In this document: in pieces, positions 8,605 to 17,979 of the stretch
Layout: each line of letters starts with the position of its first letter
Position numbering within the stretch: position 1 is the stretch's first letter
Source of the DNA: UBA1672 sp965263215
GTDB lineage: Bacteria; Pseudomonadota; Alphaproteobacteria; Micavibrionales; Micavibrionaceae
Assembly: GCA_965263215.1 (NCBI GenBank)
Contig: OZ253663.1
Location: 1,736,001-1,800,000 of the forward strand
Reading direction: 5' to 3'
Length of the DNA stretch: 64,000 bases
The notes under the pieces: generated by a model
What the model saw: the letters and a program-made list of their open reading frames with translations, nothing else
Told to the model about the DNA's origin: nothing
Databases searched by the model: none
Position numbers and translations under genes: made by a program

Positions 8605-9684
8605 TTAGCTATAGGTTTTGTTACCGTCTTTGAAATCTTTCATAACGGTATTAAGAATTACATTAAGATTTGCGTCTGCAAGATACGACGCCGCATCAGA
8701 AAGCATAACATTTTTGCATATCTTGTTTAAAAACAACAATGCATCTTCGGGGTATGCACGATCTTCACCGGCTTCTTTACTAATAGCAACAGATTCTGTG
8801 CGCATCATATCGTAACTAATACCGGCTGAATTCATAATATCAGCCTCATGCAGCATCATACACAGCAAACATAATCTATCATTTTCTATTAAAGGCTTTA
8901 ATTCGTCAGAAAATTCCAGATCGTCATCTTCCGATTCCATCCCGAAATGATATTCATACGCGCTACGCATTTGGTTAACGGGGCTAATAGGGTCACCAAA
9001 AGGTGAAACATCTGTCGTAATGATCATCGTCCGAATATCAGACAAAAGATCATCTGCAAGACCTGCCGATTTTAAATAAGGCTCCGCCATAGAAAATGAA
9101 CGCTTTTCTGTCATGGCCATGTGATATTTACGATCAATTATATTGCCCGATCCCTCATGCCCTAAATCATGGATACACGCCGCTATAACAAGCTTAACAA
9201 TCGAATTTAAATTAAGGGCATTTTCGCTACTGTCGAAAATATGATTATGGGCGACAATCATCCGAATAACATGCAACAAGACCTTTCGGTAATGTAGGCT
9301 GTTATGATACGGCAAATCATTAGGTATATCCGCCAAAACGCCGGCAACAAACATTGCGTCTTTTTGCTCTATGCTTAATTTACTTTCTGGGTCAAACTTA
9401 CTAATCGCGTATGCAACTAAAGACGTCGTGGAAAAACAATTTCTCCCCTCATGCCATGCATTAATCAGAAACTCTGTTTTTTCTGTATTATGGCTTACGT
9501 CATCGAAAGATGAGAATATGTTATCAAGTGCCTTCGTTACCTTAATACAATCTTGTGGAAATGCCTGAAGAACATTATCGCGTGTTTCCAAGAATTTCTC
9601 ATTAAGCGCCCAAGAACTCTCGGGTGCAAGCGTCCTAATGTAATGAAAGACGTCTGCCGGAACGTATGGCTCTTTAAAACTCAT
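8605..9684 (-). CDS. HD-domain protein with class I cyclic-nucleotide phosphodiesterase signature
   Basis: 359 residues. YHNSLH (126-131), HDLGHEGSGN (172-181) and a distal Asp282 in LHEADIM match the layout of class I cyclic-nucleotide phosphodiesterases, with metal ligands His131, His172, Asp173 and Asp282 and general acid His127. The stretch HDLGHEGSGNII fits the PROSITE-type pattern H-D-[LIVMFY]-x-H-x-[AG]-x2-[NQ]-x-[LIVMFY] exactly. No signal peptide or membrane segment is seen, so it is probably cytosolic. The likely reaction is hydrolysis of cAMP or cGMP; a different phosphohydrolase activity remains possible. It converges on the lipid A acyltransferase gene with one base between them. 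No clear ribosome site precedes the ATG. Confidence 0.8.
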   Translation of the reverse strand: MSFKEPYVPADVFHYIRTLAPESSWALNEKFLETRDNVLQAFPQDCIKVTKALDNIFSSFDDVSHNTEKTEFLINAWHEGRNCFSTTSLVAYAISKFDPESKLSIEQKDAMFVAGVLADIPNDLPYHNSLHYRKVLLHVIRMIVAHNHIFDSSENALNLNSIVKLVIAACIHDLGHEGSGNIIDRKYHMAMTEKRSFSMAEPYLKSAGLADDLLSDIRTMIITTDVSPFGDPISPVNQMRSAYEYHFGMESEDDDLEFSDELKPLIENDRLCLLCMMLHEADIMNSAGISYDMMRTESVAISKEAGEDRAYPEDALLFLNKICKNVMLSDAASYLADANLNVILNTVMKDFKDGNKTYS

Positions 9685-9875
9685 AAATAAAATTACTTTT
9701 TTTCTTATCTAATTATAACATTATTCGGTGCATAGTATTTCACATACGATTGCATGGACGTCCAGTAAAAAATTTCTATATATAGTCTAGATGCGTTTAC
9801 ATTTGATTATCGGCACACTTTGGGGCATAACCTTTGTTCAATATATATTATTATGCTTAAGAATTGGTAATGTAA

Positions 9876-11270
9876 ATGTCAAAACAATGGACACCAAATA
9901 GCTGGAGAGAAAAACCGGCGCTACAACTTCCTGAATATAAGGATTCTGTCTTACTTCAAAATACTGAAGATGAGCTACGCAACATGCCGCCGCTTGTCTT
10001 TGCAGGTGAAGCGCGTAACCTACAGGCACGCCTTGGTCTTGCTGCAGAAGGGAAAGCTTTCCTTCTTCAGGGCGGTGATTGCGCCGAGAGCTTCGCAGAA
10101 TTTAACGCTAATAAAATCCGTGATACATTCCGCGCCCTTCTTCAAATGGCGGTTGTGATGACTTATGCCGGCTCTTTGCCCATCATCAAGGTTGGCCGTA
10201 TGGCAGGGCAATTCGCAAAACCACGTTCCAGCGATACAGAAACACAAGGTGACGTCACACTACCGAGTTATCGTGGTGACAACATTAACGCGCTTGAATT
10301 TACCGCAGAAAGTAGAGAGCCAGACCCAAAACGTATGGTAGCCGCCTACCATCAGGCAGCATCAACGCTGAATTTATTGCGCGCATTCGCAAGTGGTGGA
10401 TATGCCAACCTTAACAAAGTTAACCAGTGGAACCTTGGTTTCGTTGCCAACTCTCCTCTTGGAGAGCGTTATCAAGACCTCGCCAACCGCATCAGTGATT
10501 CACTACGATTCATGGAAGCGTGCGGGATTACCCCTGATAACGTCCCTGCTCTCAAAGAAACAGAATTTTATACATCTCACGAAGCTTTATTGCTTCCCTA
10601 TGAAGAGGCTTTAACCCGCACAGACAGCTTAACAGGTGACTGGTATGATACGTCTGCGCACATGCTTTGGGTGGGTGCACGCACGCACCAATTAGATAAT
10701 GCGCAGATCGAATTTGTTCGGGGCATTAAAAATCCACTTGGCTTAAAGTGTTCACCAGACCTTGGTACAGACGAGCTTTTGCGCCTGATTGATGCTCTAA
10801 ACCCTGATAATATTCCGGGGCGCCTGACATTAATCGCGCGTATGGGGCATAAGCAGGTTGAAGAAAAACTCACGCCGCTTGTGCGTGCCGTTAAACAAGA
10901 AGGCCGCAGCGTCGTATGGTCATGTGATCCAATGCACGGTAATACAATTAAATCATCATCCGGTTATAAAACACGTCCATTTGATTATATTTTGGGCGAG
11001 GTTCGCGGGTTCTTTGAAGTTCATAAAACTGAGGGCACGCACCCTGGTGGTATTCACATTGAAATGACGGGTCAAGACGTTACCGAATGTGTCGGCGGCG
11101 CGGATGCGATTGCGGATGAAGATTTATCCAGCCGTTATCACACACATTGCGATCCGCGTATGAATGCCAACCAAGCACTTGAACTTGCATTCCTGATTTC
11201 AGATGAGTTGAAGGGCATTCGTAAAGATGATATCGAACCCAGTTTTCAGGATTTAAGCGCGGCGGAATAA
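9876..11270 (+). CDS. 3-deoxy-7-phosphoheptulonate synthase, class II
   Basis: 464 residues of the plant/actinobacterial (AroA-II) type of DAHP synthase, which condenses phosphoenolpyruvate with erythrose 4-phosphate to open the shikimate pathway. Family blocks are the N-terminal WTPNSWR, FLLQGGDCAESF (about 62-73), the GRMAGQFAKPRS substrate-binding block (about 108-119), WSCDPMHGNT and the C-terminal GGIHIEMTGQDVTEC. It is unrelated in sequence to the class I AroF/G/H enzymes. aroB, aroK, chorismate mutase and prephenate dehydrogenase are elsewhere in this window. Its stop is two bases before nadE, so the two are co-transcribed. Confidence 0.95.
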   Translation: MSKQWTPNSWREKPALQLPEYKDSVLLQNTEDELRNMPPLVFAGEARNLQARLGLAAEGKAFLLQGGDCAESFAEFNANKIRDTFRALLQMAVVMTYAGSLPIIKVGRMAGQFAKPRSSDTETQGDVTLPSYRGDNINALEFTAESREPDPKRMVAAYHQAASTLNLLRAFASGGYANLNKVNQWNLGFVANSPLGERYQDLANRISDSLRFMEACGITPDNVPALKETEFYTSHEALLLPYEEALTRTDSLTGDWYDTSAHMLWVGARTHQLDNAQIEFVRGIKNPLGLKCSPDLGTDELLRLIDALNPDNIPGRLTLIARMGHKQVEEKLTPLVRAVKQEGRSVVWSCDPMHGNTIKSSSGYKTRPFDYILGEVRGFFEVHKTEGTHPGGIHIEMTGQDVTECVGGADAIADEDLSSRYHTHCDPRMNANQALELAFLISDELKGIRKDDIEPSFQDLSAAE

Positions 11271-11272
11271 GA

Positions 11273-12934
11273 ATGAGCAATGACCTCAGGCTAACACTGG
11301 CGCAACTTAATCCGATTGTAGGTGATATAGACGGCAATGCGTCTAGGATGCTTGATGTCTGGCAAGAGCATGATAAAGATACTGATCTGGTTATCTTCCC
11401 TGAGTTGTTCTTGTGCGGATATCCACCTGAAGATCTTGTTTTAAACGCATCCTTTATCAAATCTTTAGACCACAAAGTGCAAGAGATTTGCAATCTGAGC
11501 AAAGATTTTGACTCGGGCGCGCTCATACCTACCGTATGGACTGAAAACACCACGCTTTACAATGCTGCGCTACTTATTCGAAAAGGTGAGATAGAAGACA
11601 TCCTCTATAAACACAAATTGCCCAATAACTATGTTTTTGATGAACCAAGAACATTTGCAAACGGCCCCTTACCTTCACCTATCAATTTTAGAGGGCACAA
11701 ACTGGGCATTATGATATGCGAAGATGTCTGGCATGTTGATGTGCCGCGTCATTTGAAAAATTGTGGGGCAGAAGTTCTTATCGCCATTAACGGCAGTCCC
11801 TTTCATGTGTATCAAGATGATGAACGTCGTTCTGTCGCTCAGGAATGTGTTTTAGAAACCGATCTGGATTTAATTTATCTGAACATGGTTGGCGGCCAGG
11901 ATGAGCTTGTTTTTGATGGCCGATCTTTCATCATGACCAAAGACAGAAAAATCAAGCACAGCGCGCCTGCTTTTGAAGAAAACGTAATGAATATTACAAT
12001 TTCGGGAAAAATCGGACAAAAGCATATTGAAGTGCAAGGCGGCGAAACACCCTTGCCAGCCAAAGATACGCAAAACCTGATGTATCGTGCTTTAACGACA
12101 GGCGTACGCGATTACGTGCATAAAAATGGCTTCAAAGATGTGGTCATCGGTTTATCTGGCGGCATCGACAGTGCCCTGACGGCAGCAATCGCAGTTGATG
12201 CCTTGGGCACAGATCATGTGCGCTGCGTCATGATGCCATCCGAATTTACATCTGGCGATAGCCTAGACGATGCAAAGCAATGCGCAGAACTTCTGGGCGT
12301 GCGGTATGAAACAATCTCCATTGAAGATGCGGTCAAAAGTTTTGAGAATACAATTCCTGATCTAAATGGTATTGCACATGAAAACACACAAAGCCGTATT
12401 CGCGGCACCATTTTAATGGCGCTGTCCAATGCCAGCGGTGAGATGGTTTTAACGACAGGTAATAAAAGTGAAATGGCCGTTGGATATTGTACATTATATG
12501 GCGATATGAATGGTGGTTTTAATACATTAAAGGATGTCTATAAGACAGATGTTTACAAACTGGCGGCTTGGCGCAATGAAAAAGGCGAAGTCATACCAAA
12601 GCGTATAATAGCCAAGGCTCCATCCGCTGAATTGCGCGAAGACCAAACCGATCAAGATAGTTTACCCCCTTATGATCTTCTGGATAATATTCTTCGTCTT
12701 TTAATCGAGTATGACAACGTGAATTGGGATTCCGCGCCGAAAGTCCTACAGGACATGCGTAAAAAATGCCTTGAACACCCTCAAGTGATCGAAAAAGTAG
12801 CACGCCTTTTGAAAAACACGGAATATAAGCGTTTCCAAGCCGCTCCGGGTACGCGCATATCATTTAGAGCTTTTGGTCGTGATCGTCGCTATCCGATGAC
12901 CAACCGTTTCGTGAATAAGATTGAAAAAAGCTAG
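11273..12934 (+). CDS. nadE: Glutamine-dependent NAD+ synthetase
   Basis: 553 residues with the two-domain layout of glutamine-dependent NadE. The N-terminal nitrilase-fold glutaminase (about 5-255) has its Glu in FPELFLCGYP, its Lys in KHKLPNNYVFDE and its nucleophile Cys in IMICEDVW. The C-terminal synthetase domain carries the PP-loop GLSGGIDSAL (about 293-302) and TTGNKSEMAVGY. It amidates deamido-NAD using ammonia channelled from glutamine. The ATG is two bases after the DAHP synthase stop. Confidence 0.96.
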   Translation: MSNDLRLTLAQLNPIVGDIDGNASRMLDVWQEHDKDTDLVIFPELFLCGYPPEDLVLNASFIKSLDHKVQEICNLSKDFDSGALIPTVWTENTTLYNAALLIRKGEIEDILYKHKLPNNYVFDEPRTFANGPLPSPINFRGHKLGIMICEDVWHVDVPRHLKNCGAEVLIAINGSPFHVYQDDERRSVAQECVLETDLDLIYLNMVGGQDELVFDGRSFIMTKDRKIKHSAPAFEENVMNITISGKIGQKHIEVQGGETPLPAKDTQNLMYRALTTGVRDYVHKNGFKDVVIGLSGGIDSALTAAIAVDALGTDHVRCVMMPSEFTSGDSLDDAKQCAELLGVRYETISIEDAVKSFENTIPDLNGIAHENTQSRIRGTILMALSNASGEMVLTTGNKSEMAVGYCTLYGDMNGGFNTLKDVYKTDVYKLAAWRNEKGEVIPKRIIAKAPSAELREDQTDQDSLPPYDLLDNILRLLIEYDNVNWDSAPKVLQDMRKKCLEHPQVIEKVARLLKNTEYKRFQAAPGTRISFRAFGRDRRYPMTNRFVNKIEKS

Positions 12935-12988
12935 AAATCCCGCTATTTAAGATATCTCGCGGAAAACAATATAATAAAGAGAAATAAT

Positions 12989-14320
12989 ATGTCAGTAAAA
13001 GTACGATTTGCCCCCTCTCCCACCGGAATGTTGCATGTTGGTAATGCGCGCACGGCGTTGATTACGTGGTTGTTCACGCGCGCCAATGACGGACACTTTC
13101 TTCTTCGTATTGACGACACAGATCAAGAAAGATCAAAAGATGAATATGAACAAGCGATTGAAGATGGTCTTGTTTGGATGGGTGCGGACTGGGACGAAAA
13201 AACCCGCCAGAAAGACCGCATGGATATTTATGCCGCCAAGATTCAACAGCTTAAGGAAAATGGGCGCTTGTACCCGTGTTATGAAACGGCTGAAGAATTA
13301 GACCTAAAGCGCAAAAGTCAGCTTTCACGTAAATTGCCGCCTATTTATGATCGTGAGTCTTTAAACCTGAGCGATGAGCAAGTCAAAGCCCACGAAGCAG
13401 CCGGACGTAAGCCGCATTGGCGTTTCAAATTGGAACACAAGCCAATCGAATGGAATGATATCGTTCGTGGCGCTGTAAAATTCAACGGCAGTGATCTTTC
13501 CGACCCTGTTTTAATACGTGAAGACGGAACGCCGCTCTATCATATATGTTCTGTGATTGACGATGTTGAATATGAGATTACGCACGTTATCCGCGGCGAA
13601 GATCATGTTTCCAACACCGCATGTCATGTGCAAATGTTCGAAGCACTCGGCGCAAAACCGCCCACGTTTGCGCATTTGCCGTTATTGTCTGATACGGATG
13701 GCAGCAAGCTTTCCAAGCGTATTGGCTCATTGAGCCTTAAAGATCTTGCGGCTGAAGGGTTAGAGCCAATGTCCATCGTAAGCCTGATGGCGCGTCTTGG
13801 TACATCTGATCCAATTGAACCATTTACAGACATTCAAGACGTTATTAAAAACTTTGACCTGTCTAAGTTCTCACGCGGCACACCCAAATTTGATATCGAA
13901 GAGTTAAACCGACTAAACGCAAAAATCCTTCGTGAGATGAGCTATCAGGATGTTCAAACTAAGCTTACAGAATTAGGTATGGCTGATCTGGATGAAGATT
14001 TCTGGATGACTGTGCGTGAAAACATTGAAAAACTTTCTGATGTTCAAGAATGGTGGCGCGTTGCCAAAGGCCCTGTAACACCAGTGATTGACGACCCTGA
14101 TTTTGCGCATGAGGCTTTAGCGCTCCTTCCAAACTCTCCATGGAATGAAAACACATGGAAAGAATGGACGAACGCAGTAAAGGACAAAACAGGCCGTAAA
14201 GGTAAGCAACTCTTTATGCCATTACGCCGTGCCTTAACAGGCATGGATCACGGGCCGGAGCTTTCACATCTTCTGTTACTGATTGGTGAGGAAAAAGCGA
14301 AAGAGCGCCTCGCTGCATAA
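12989..14320 (+). CDS. gltX: Glutamate--tRNA ligase
   Basis: 443 residues, class I synthetase. The HIGH motif appears as HVGN (16-19) after FAPSPTG, and the KMSKR equivalent is KLSKR followed by IGS. Family members charge tRNA-Glu, and in organisms with two paralogues one may misacylate tRNA-Gln for the amidotransferase route. Many alphaproteobacteria have two copies; only this one is in the window, so discriminating or non-discriminating status is unknown. A 54-base gap separates it from nadE, and an AAAGAG-like ribosome site precedes the ATG. Confidence 0.95.
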   Translation: MSVKVRFAPSPTGMLHVGNARTALITWLFTRANDGHFLLRIDDTDQERSKDEYEQAIEDGLVWMGADWDEKTRQKDRMDIYAAKIQQLKENGRLYPCYETAEELDLKRKSQLSRKLPPIYDRESLNLSDEQVKAHEAAGRKPHWRFKLEHKPIEWNDIVRGAVKFNGSDLSDPVLIREDGTPLYHICSVIDDVEYEITHVIRGEDHVSNTACHVQMFEALGAKPPTFAHLPLLSDTDGSKLSKRIGSLSLKDLAAEGLEPMSIVSLMARLGTSDPIEPFTDIQDVIKNFDLSKFSRGTPKFDIEELNRLNAKILREMSYQDVQTKLTELGMADLDEDFWMTVRENIEKLSDVQEWWRVAKGPVTPVIDDPDFAHEALALLPNSPWNENTWKEWTNAVKDKTGRKGKQLFMPLRRALTGMDHGPELSHLLLLIGEEKAKERLAA

Positions 14321-14327
14321 CAGAAAA

Positions 14328-14382
14328 GCGGCCTAAAAAATAGACCGCCTTCCGTTCGCTTACTTTTCGAACCTGTTCGAAA
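14328..14382 (+). terminator. Two hairpins downstream of gltX
   Basis: A stem GCGG-CTA pairs with TAG-CCGC across an A-rich loop (14328-14348, one mismatch). It is followed by a perfect 8-bp inverted repeat TTTCGAAC-CT-GTTCGAAA (14365-14382). Neither is followed by a clean T run, so terminator activity is tentative. The second could be a protein-binding site. Confidence 0.35.
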
Positions 14383-14413
14383 TAATACTAAAAAAATTAT
14401 AAAAATATCTTAA

Positions 14414-14650
14414 TCAATGTGATCTGTTCTTCAGAGAGTATAAAAATTTCTCTAAACGCTTGGCATCATCCGCAGATGCCTGAGGCCACAACAACTCTAC
14501 TGTATTGTAAAAAGCCTGACGGCCTTCTGTGAAAAGGTGATCACACAGTAGAACTTTACGCCTTGGTGTTAATTCTGAAAACTCTTCGATAACGCTAAAC
14601 TGGTTATTGCCAGTTTCTTCAACGTCACGTAATCCCGATTTCATTAACAT
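14414..14650 (-). CDS. Small protein of unknown function
   Basis: 78 residues from the ATG at 14650, or 76 from the ATG at 14644. A GAGGGGGG ribosome site lies just upstream and fits the second ATG better. The protein is charged and predicted helical with no signal peptide or membrane segment; TPRRKVLLCDHLFTEGR in the middle and a C-terminal DDAKRLEKFLYSLK helix are the main features. It occupies its own interval between convergent gltX and divergent trmJ. No family recognised; the ribosome site and a free-standing frame are the reasons for calling it. Confidence 0.55.
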   Translation of the reverse strand: MLMKSGLRDVEETGNNQFSVIEEFSELTPRRKVLLCDHLFTEGRQAFYNTVELLWPQASADDAKRLEKFLYSLKNRSH

Positions 14651-14781
14651 GAAGCCCCCCTCATAATTATTTTTTGTAATTAAAATTCTTTTTATTTTTA
14701 TTATCAGACTTAATGTTATACATCTTTTGGGTATTTAAGTAAAGTTTGACGCCAGATACCTCCTCAACGAGAGCAAAAAGA

Positions 14782-15519
14782 ATGAGTGATAACGCACCGG
14801 CAGTTATTCTATCACACCCGCAAATGGGTGAGAATATCGGTGCATCTGCACGGGCTATGCAAAATTTTGGCTTGAGTGATTTGCGCCTTGTCGCACCGCG
14901 TGATGGGTGGCCGAACGAACGTGCAGATGCGAATGCAGCAGGTGCATTGGCAATAATGCCACCTATAAAGGTCTTTGATTCTCTACGCGATGCCGTTTCT
15001 GATTTACATTATGTTTTCGCAACGACAAGCCGAAGGCGTGACATGGTAAAACCTGTCTTTAATCCCGAAAGCGCTATAACAGAAACAAATAAACGCATAG
15101 GCAAAAGCCAAAACGTTGGTTTTGTATTTGGCGCAGAGCGTTCTGGCTTAACCAATGATGAAGTCAGCCTATGCCAAGCTATTATAACTTTTCCGGTAAA
15201 CTCTGAGTTTGCGTCCCTAAACCTCGCACAGTCGGTTTTACTGCTCGCCTATCAATGGGGCAGCATGACCTCAAGCAAACCGAGCACAGTGCTTAATACA
15301 GGCGACAGCGCCCCTGCCGTGCAAAAAGATATTCAAACATTCATAGAACGTCTGGAACATGATCTGGAAGATCGTAATTTCTTTCGTGCCGATGACTTAA
15401 AACCTACGATGTTACGAAATATTCAAAATATTTTTACGCGCTCTGACATTACCGATCAAGAATTACGCACGCTTCATGGTATTCTATCAGCGCTTCGCGG
15501 CAATAAAGAGCCGAAATAA
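14782..15519 (+). CDS. trmJ: tRNA/rRNA 2'-O-methyltransferase, TrmJ-like (SPOUT family)
   Basis: The ATG at 14782 gives 245 residues starting just before the conserved AVILSHPQMGENIGASARAM block; a TTG at 14746 would add twelve residues with no family support. The knotted SPOUT domain (about 1-165) shows NIGASARAMQNFG, FVFGAERSGLTNDEV and the C-terminal SLNLAQSVLLLAYQ motif that forms the SAM site. TrmJ methylates the ribose of nucleotide 32 in the anticodon loop of several tRNAs. The C-terminal helical tail (about 175-245) fits the TrmJ dimer extension. It ends in a bidirectional terminator shared with rpsD. Confidence 0.9.
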   Translation: MSDNAPAVILSHPQMGENIGASARAMQNFGLSDLRLVAPRDGWPNERADANAAGALAIMPPIKVFDSLRDAVSDLHYVFATTSRRRDMVKPVFNPESAITETNKRIGKSQNVGFVFGAERSGLTNDEVSLCQAIITFPVNSEFASLNLAQSVLLLAYQWGSMTSSKPSTVLNTGDSAPAVQKDIQTFIERLEHDLEDRNFFRADDLKPTMLRNIQNIFTRSDITDQELRTLHGILSALRGNKEPK

Positions 15520-15544
15520 AAAAGCCGCCAATCTGGCGACTTTT
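15520..15544. terminator. Bidirectional rho-independent terminator between trmJ and rpsD
   Basis: AAAAG-CCGCC, loop AATCT, GGCG-ACTTTT forms an A-flanked, GC-centred stem with one mismatch. T runs follow on both strands (TTTT on plus, TTTTTT on minus), so it can end trmJ and rpsD, which converge here. Confidence 0.8.
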
Positions 15545-15569
15545 AAAAACTTTATATATCCCGTTACAA

Positions 15570-16187
15570 TTAACGAGAATAGAATTCCACAACAAGGTTC
15601 GGTTCCATCTGAACAGGATATGGAACATCTTCAAGTACAGGAATACGAAGGAATGTTGCCTTCATCGCCTTTGGGTCAACTTCAATATATTCAGGCACTT
15701 CGCGCTCGGGCGATTGAATTGAGTCAATCACCATTGGAATTTCACGTGATTTTTCACGTACCTCAATAACGTCACCTTCTTTAACTTGATAAGAAGGAAC
15801 ATTCACAACCTTACCATTCACAGTTACATGCTTGTGGTTAACAAACTGACGTGCAGCAAATACAGTCGGCACGAAAAGCGCGCGATACACAACGGCATCC
15901 AAACGGCGCTCTAGTAGACCGATAAGATTTTGACCTGTATCACCTTTCAGGCGATTGGCTTCTTTAAAATAACTACGGAATTGTTTTTCACCGATTGAAC
16001 CGTAATAACCTTTAAGCTTTTGTTTCGCAAAAAGCTGTAGACCGTAATCAGTCGGCTTACCACGACGTGCACCGTGCATACCAGGGCCAGTTTGACGCTT
16101 GTTATATGGAGACTTCGGACGACCCCAGATATTTGCGCCCATACGGCGATCTAATTTATGTTTCGATTGAACTCTTTTACCACTCAT
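15570..16187 (-). CDS. rpsD: 30S ribosomal protein S4
   Basis: 205 residues, the usual alphaproteobacterial length. The basic N-terminus (SKHKLDRRMGANIWGRPKSP) precedes the body and an S4 RNA-binding domain (about 95-160) with RRLDAVVYRA and QFVNHKHVTVNG. S4 binds 16S rRNA early in small-subunit assembly. The ATG at 16187 follows an AAAGGAAAT ribosome site. It stands alone, not in a ribosomal protein operon, with a 158-base region between it and the upstream tRNA gene that contains an imperfect hairpin at 16236-16261. Confidence 0.98.
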   Translation of the reverse strand: MSGKRVQSKHKLDRRMGANIWGRPKSPYNKRQTGPGMHGARRGKPTDYGLQLFAKQKLKGYYGSIGEKQFRSYFKEANRLKGDTGQNLIGLLERRLDAVVYRALFVPTVFAARQFVNHKHVTVNGKVVNVPSYQVKEGDVIEVREKSREIPMVIDSIQSPEREVPEYIEVDPKAMKATFLRIPVLEDVPYPVQMEPNLVVEFYSR

Positions 16188-16345
16188 GGCTATTTCCTTT
16201 TTTTAGTATATTGTCCCGGTAGACCAATAACAGGTTTGAGGCTCTTATTTTTAAGGCTCAACGGGGAACACCACGCTCCCTCTTTCCCAAGAATGCACCG
16301 TTTTTATAAAGGTTTGGCCGAAATGTCAAATATTTATTGTGATAT

Positions 16346-16422
16346 TGGTGGGCCAGGCCGGATTTGAACCAGCGACCAATCCGTTATGAGCGGACTGCTC
16401 TAACCAACTGAGCTACTGGCCC
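16346..16422 (-). tRNA. tRNA with CAU anticodon, probably tRNA-Ile2
   Basis: The minus strand folds as a complete tRNA of 77 nt including encoded CCA. The acceptor GGGCCAG pairs with CTGGCCC, the D arm contains AGCTCAGTTGGTTAGAGC, the anticodon loop is CTCATAA and the T arm contains GGTTCAAATC. CAU could be Met or, after lysidine modification, Ile (AUA). The variable region and T-stem (TTGGTCGCTGG) closely resemble E. coli tRNA-Ile2 and not elongator tRNA-Met, so Ile2 is favoured. Annotation pipelines may label it tRNA-Met. Confidence 0.93.
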
Positions 16423-16542
16423 TTTAGAAATAATAGAAAGTTTTATCGCGTATATCCCTGATAAAAGCAACATCTTTTATAGAAGCCCCCTTCCCTTTTT
16501 GCTATATCAGTAGAGATATAACCTACACAAAGACATATAATC

Positions 16543-17979
16543 ATGCCCGCAGCCACAATCACATTTTTTAACCCATTTCTTTCCCGTAAACGTAAAGATC
16601 ATTTTCTTATAACGGTCACGAATAAAGACGAATTTAAAAAATTAGTCAAAAAAATGAATACCGCGACCCAATCTTTATGCGATCAGCAAGGGTTTAAAGG
16701 CAAAAGTGGCGAACTATTGATTGTTCGAAACTCAGATGGTGATATTCAAAATTTATATGCCGGTACAGAAAAAAATGCACTGTATTTAGATGGCAGCAAA
16801 ATTCATACAGAAATAACAGATAGGTTTTCACGCGATCTTCTGGATAAAGCTAGTTTCGAGTTTGATGGTGAAAATATTAAAGCTGATGAACTCGAGCGTC
16901 TGCATATCGGTTGGGGCTGGGCTGCGTATCGTTTTGATTCTTATAAAAAAGAAGAAAAAAGTCAAAAGAACGCCGCACTGGTTATTTCAAAAGATGCCGA
17001 TAAAAATCGCGTACAAAGCTTTGTTGAGTCTGTCAGCCTCATCCGTGATCTTGTAAATACCCCCGCAAACGACATGGGGCCGGATGAATTAGAAGCAGCA
17101 ACGAATACACTAACCAGAAAACATGATGTTTCTTTGAAGGTTATAAAAGATAAAGCGCTCATCACTAAAAACTTCCCAATGGTTTTTGATGTTGGTAGAG
17201 CGAGCGATCGCCGCCCAAGACTGCTTGATTTTTCATGGGGAAATACCAAACACCCAAAAGTCACACTGGTTGGTAAAGGTGTCTGTTTTGATACTGGTGG
17301 CCTCGATATCAAACCATCGCAATATATGCTGACCATGAAAAAAGACATGGGGGGCTCGGCACATGTTCTTGGGCTTGCCCACATGATTATGAGTCTAAAG
17401 CTCCCTATTCGTTTGCGCGTTCTTATTCCAGCGGTTGAAAACTCCATTGCTGGCAATGCGTATCGTCCATCTGATGTCCTACAGAGCCGCAAAGGCATAA
17501 CTGTTGAAGTTGGGAATACTGATGCAGAAGGCAGACTTGTGCTCGCAGATGCGCTCACCTATGCATGTGAAGATAAGCCCGAACTGTTGATTGATTTTGC
17601 GACTTTAACTGGCGCAGCGCGCGTGGCGGTCGGCTATGATTTACCTGCCTTGTTTAGTAATAACGACAAAACCGCACATCACATTCAGAAACAATCCGCC
17701 AAAGACAATGTTGATGATGCCGTTTGGAACCTTCCTCTATGGAAACCATATCGCGCAGACCTTGATAGCTCGGTCGCGGATATCAGCAGCACGGGCGGTA
17801 AGGCCGGCGCAAGCACAGCCGCCCTATTCCTAAAAGAATTTGTTGATGATGACATTGAGTGGATTCACATGGATGTATTTTCATGGGAACAACACGGAAA
17901 GACGGGTCGCCCCAAAGGTGGTGCTGATACAGGTATGCGCGCTATTTTTGCATTTCTGGAAGATCGCTACGGTAAGTGA
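16543..17979 (+). CDS. Leucyl aminopeptidase family protein (M17)
   Basis: 478 residues of the M17 family, cytosolic two-metal aminopeptidases that remove N-terminal residues from peptides. The catalytic domain (about 170-475) has GKGVCFDTGGLDIKPS, MKKDMGGSA and the signature NTDAEGRLVLADAL with metal-binding Asp and Glu. The N-terminal about 160 residues are divergent from PepA and Lys/Gln-rich, nearer to the PepB-like alphaproteobacterial branch. The 3' end overlaps the convergent Mur ligase gene by 13 bases. Confidence 0.93.
   Translation: MPAATITFFNPFLSRKRKDHFLITVTNKDEFKKLVKKMNTATQSLCDQQGFKGKSGELLIVRNSDGDIQNLYAGTEKNALYLDGSKIHTEITDRFSRDLLDKASFEFDGENIKADELERLHIGWGWAAYRFDSYKKEEKSQKNAALVISKDADKNRVQSFVESVSLIRDLVNTPANDMGPDELEAATNTLTRKHDVSLKVIKDKALITKNFPMVFDVGRASDRRPRLLDFSWGNTKHPKVTLVGKGVCFDTGGLDIKPSQYMLTMKKDMGGSAHVLGLAHMIMSLKLPIRLRVLIPAVENSIAGNAYRPSDVLQSRKGITVEVGNTDAEGRLVLADALTYACEDKPELLIDFATLTGAARVAVGYDLPALFSNNDKTAHHIQKQSAKDNVDDAVWNLPLWKPYRADLDSSVADISSTGGKAGASTAALFLKEFVDDDIEWIHMDVFSWEQHGKTGRPKGGADTGMRAIFAFLEDRYGK

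Noticed and set aside
9755..9764. 10-bp palindrome TGGACGTCCA upstream of DAHP synthase
   Set aside because: Tens of 10-bp palindromes are expected by chance in 64 kb, and no promoter geometry supports it.
9790..9900. 36-codon frame just before the DAHP synthase, considered as a leader peptide
   Set aside because: It overlaps the DAHP synthase start, has only two Trp and Phe codons and no attenuator hairpins, so I do not support it.
16962..17558. 198-codon open frame antisense to the aminopeptidase gene
   Set aside because: It lies entirely within a well-supported M17 coding region, has Ser/Phe-rich composition typical of a reverse-strand shadow and has no ribosome site.
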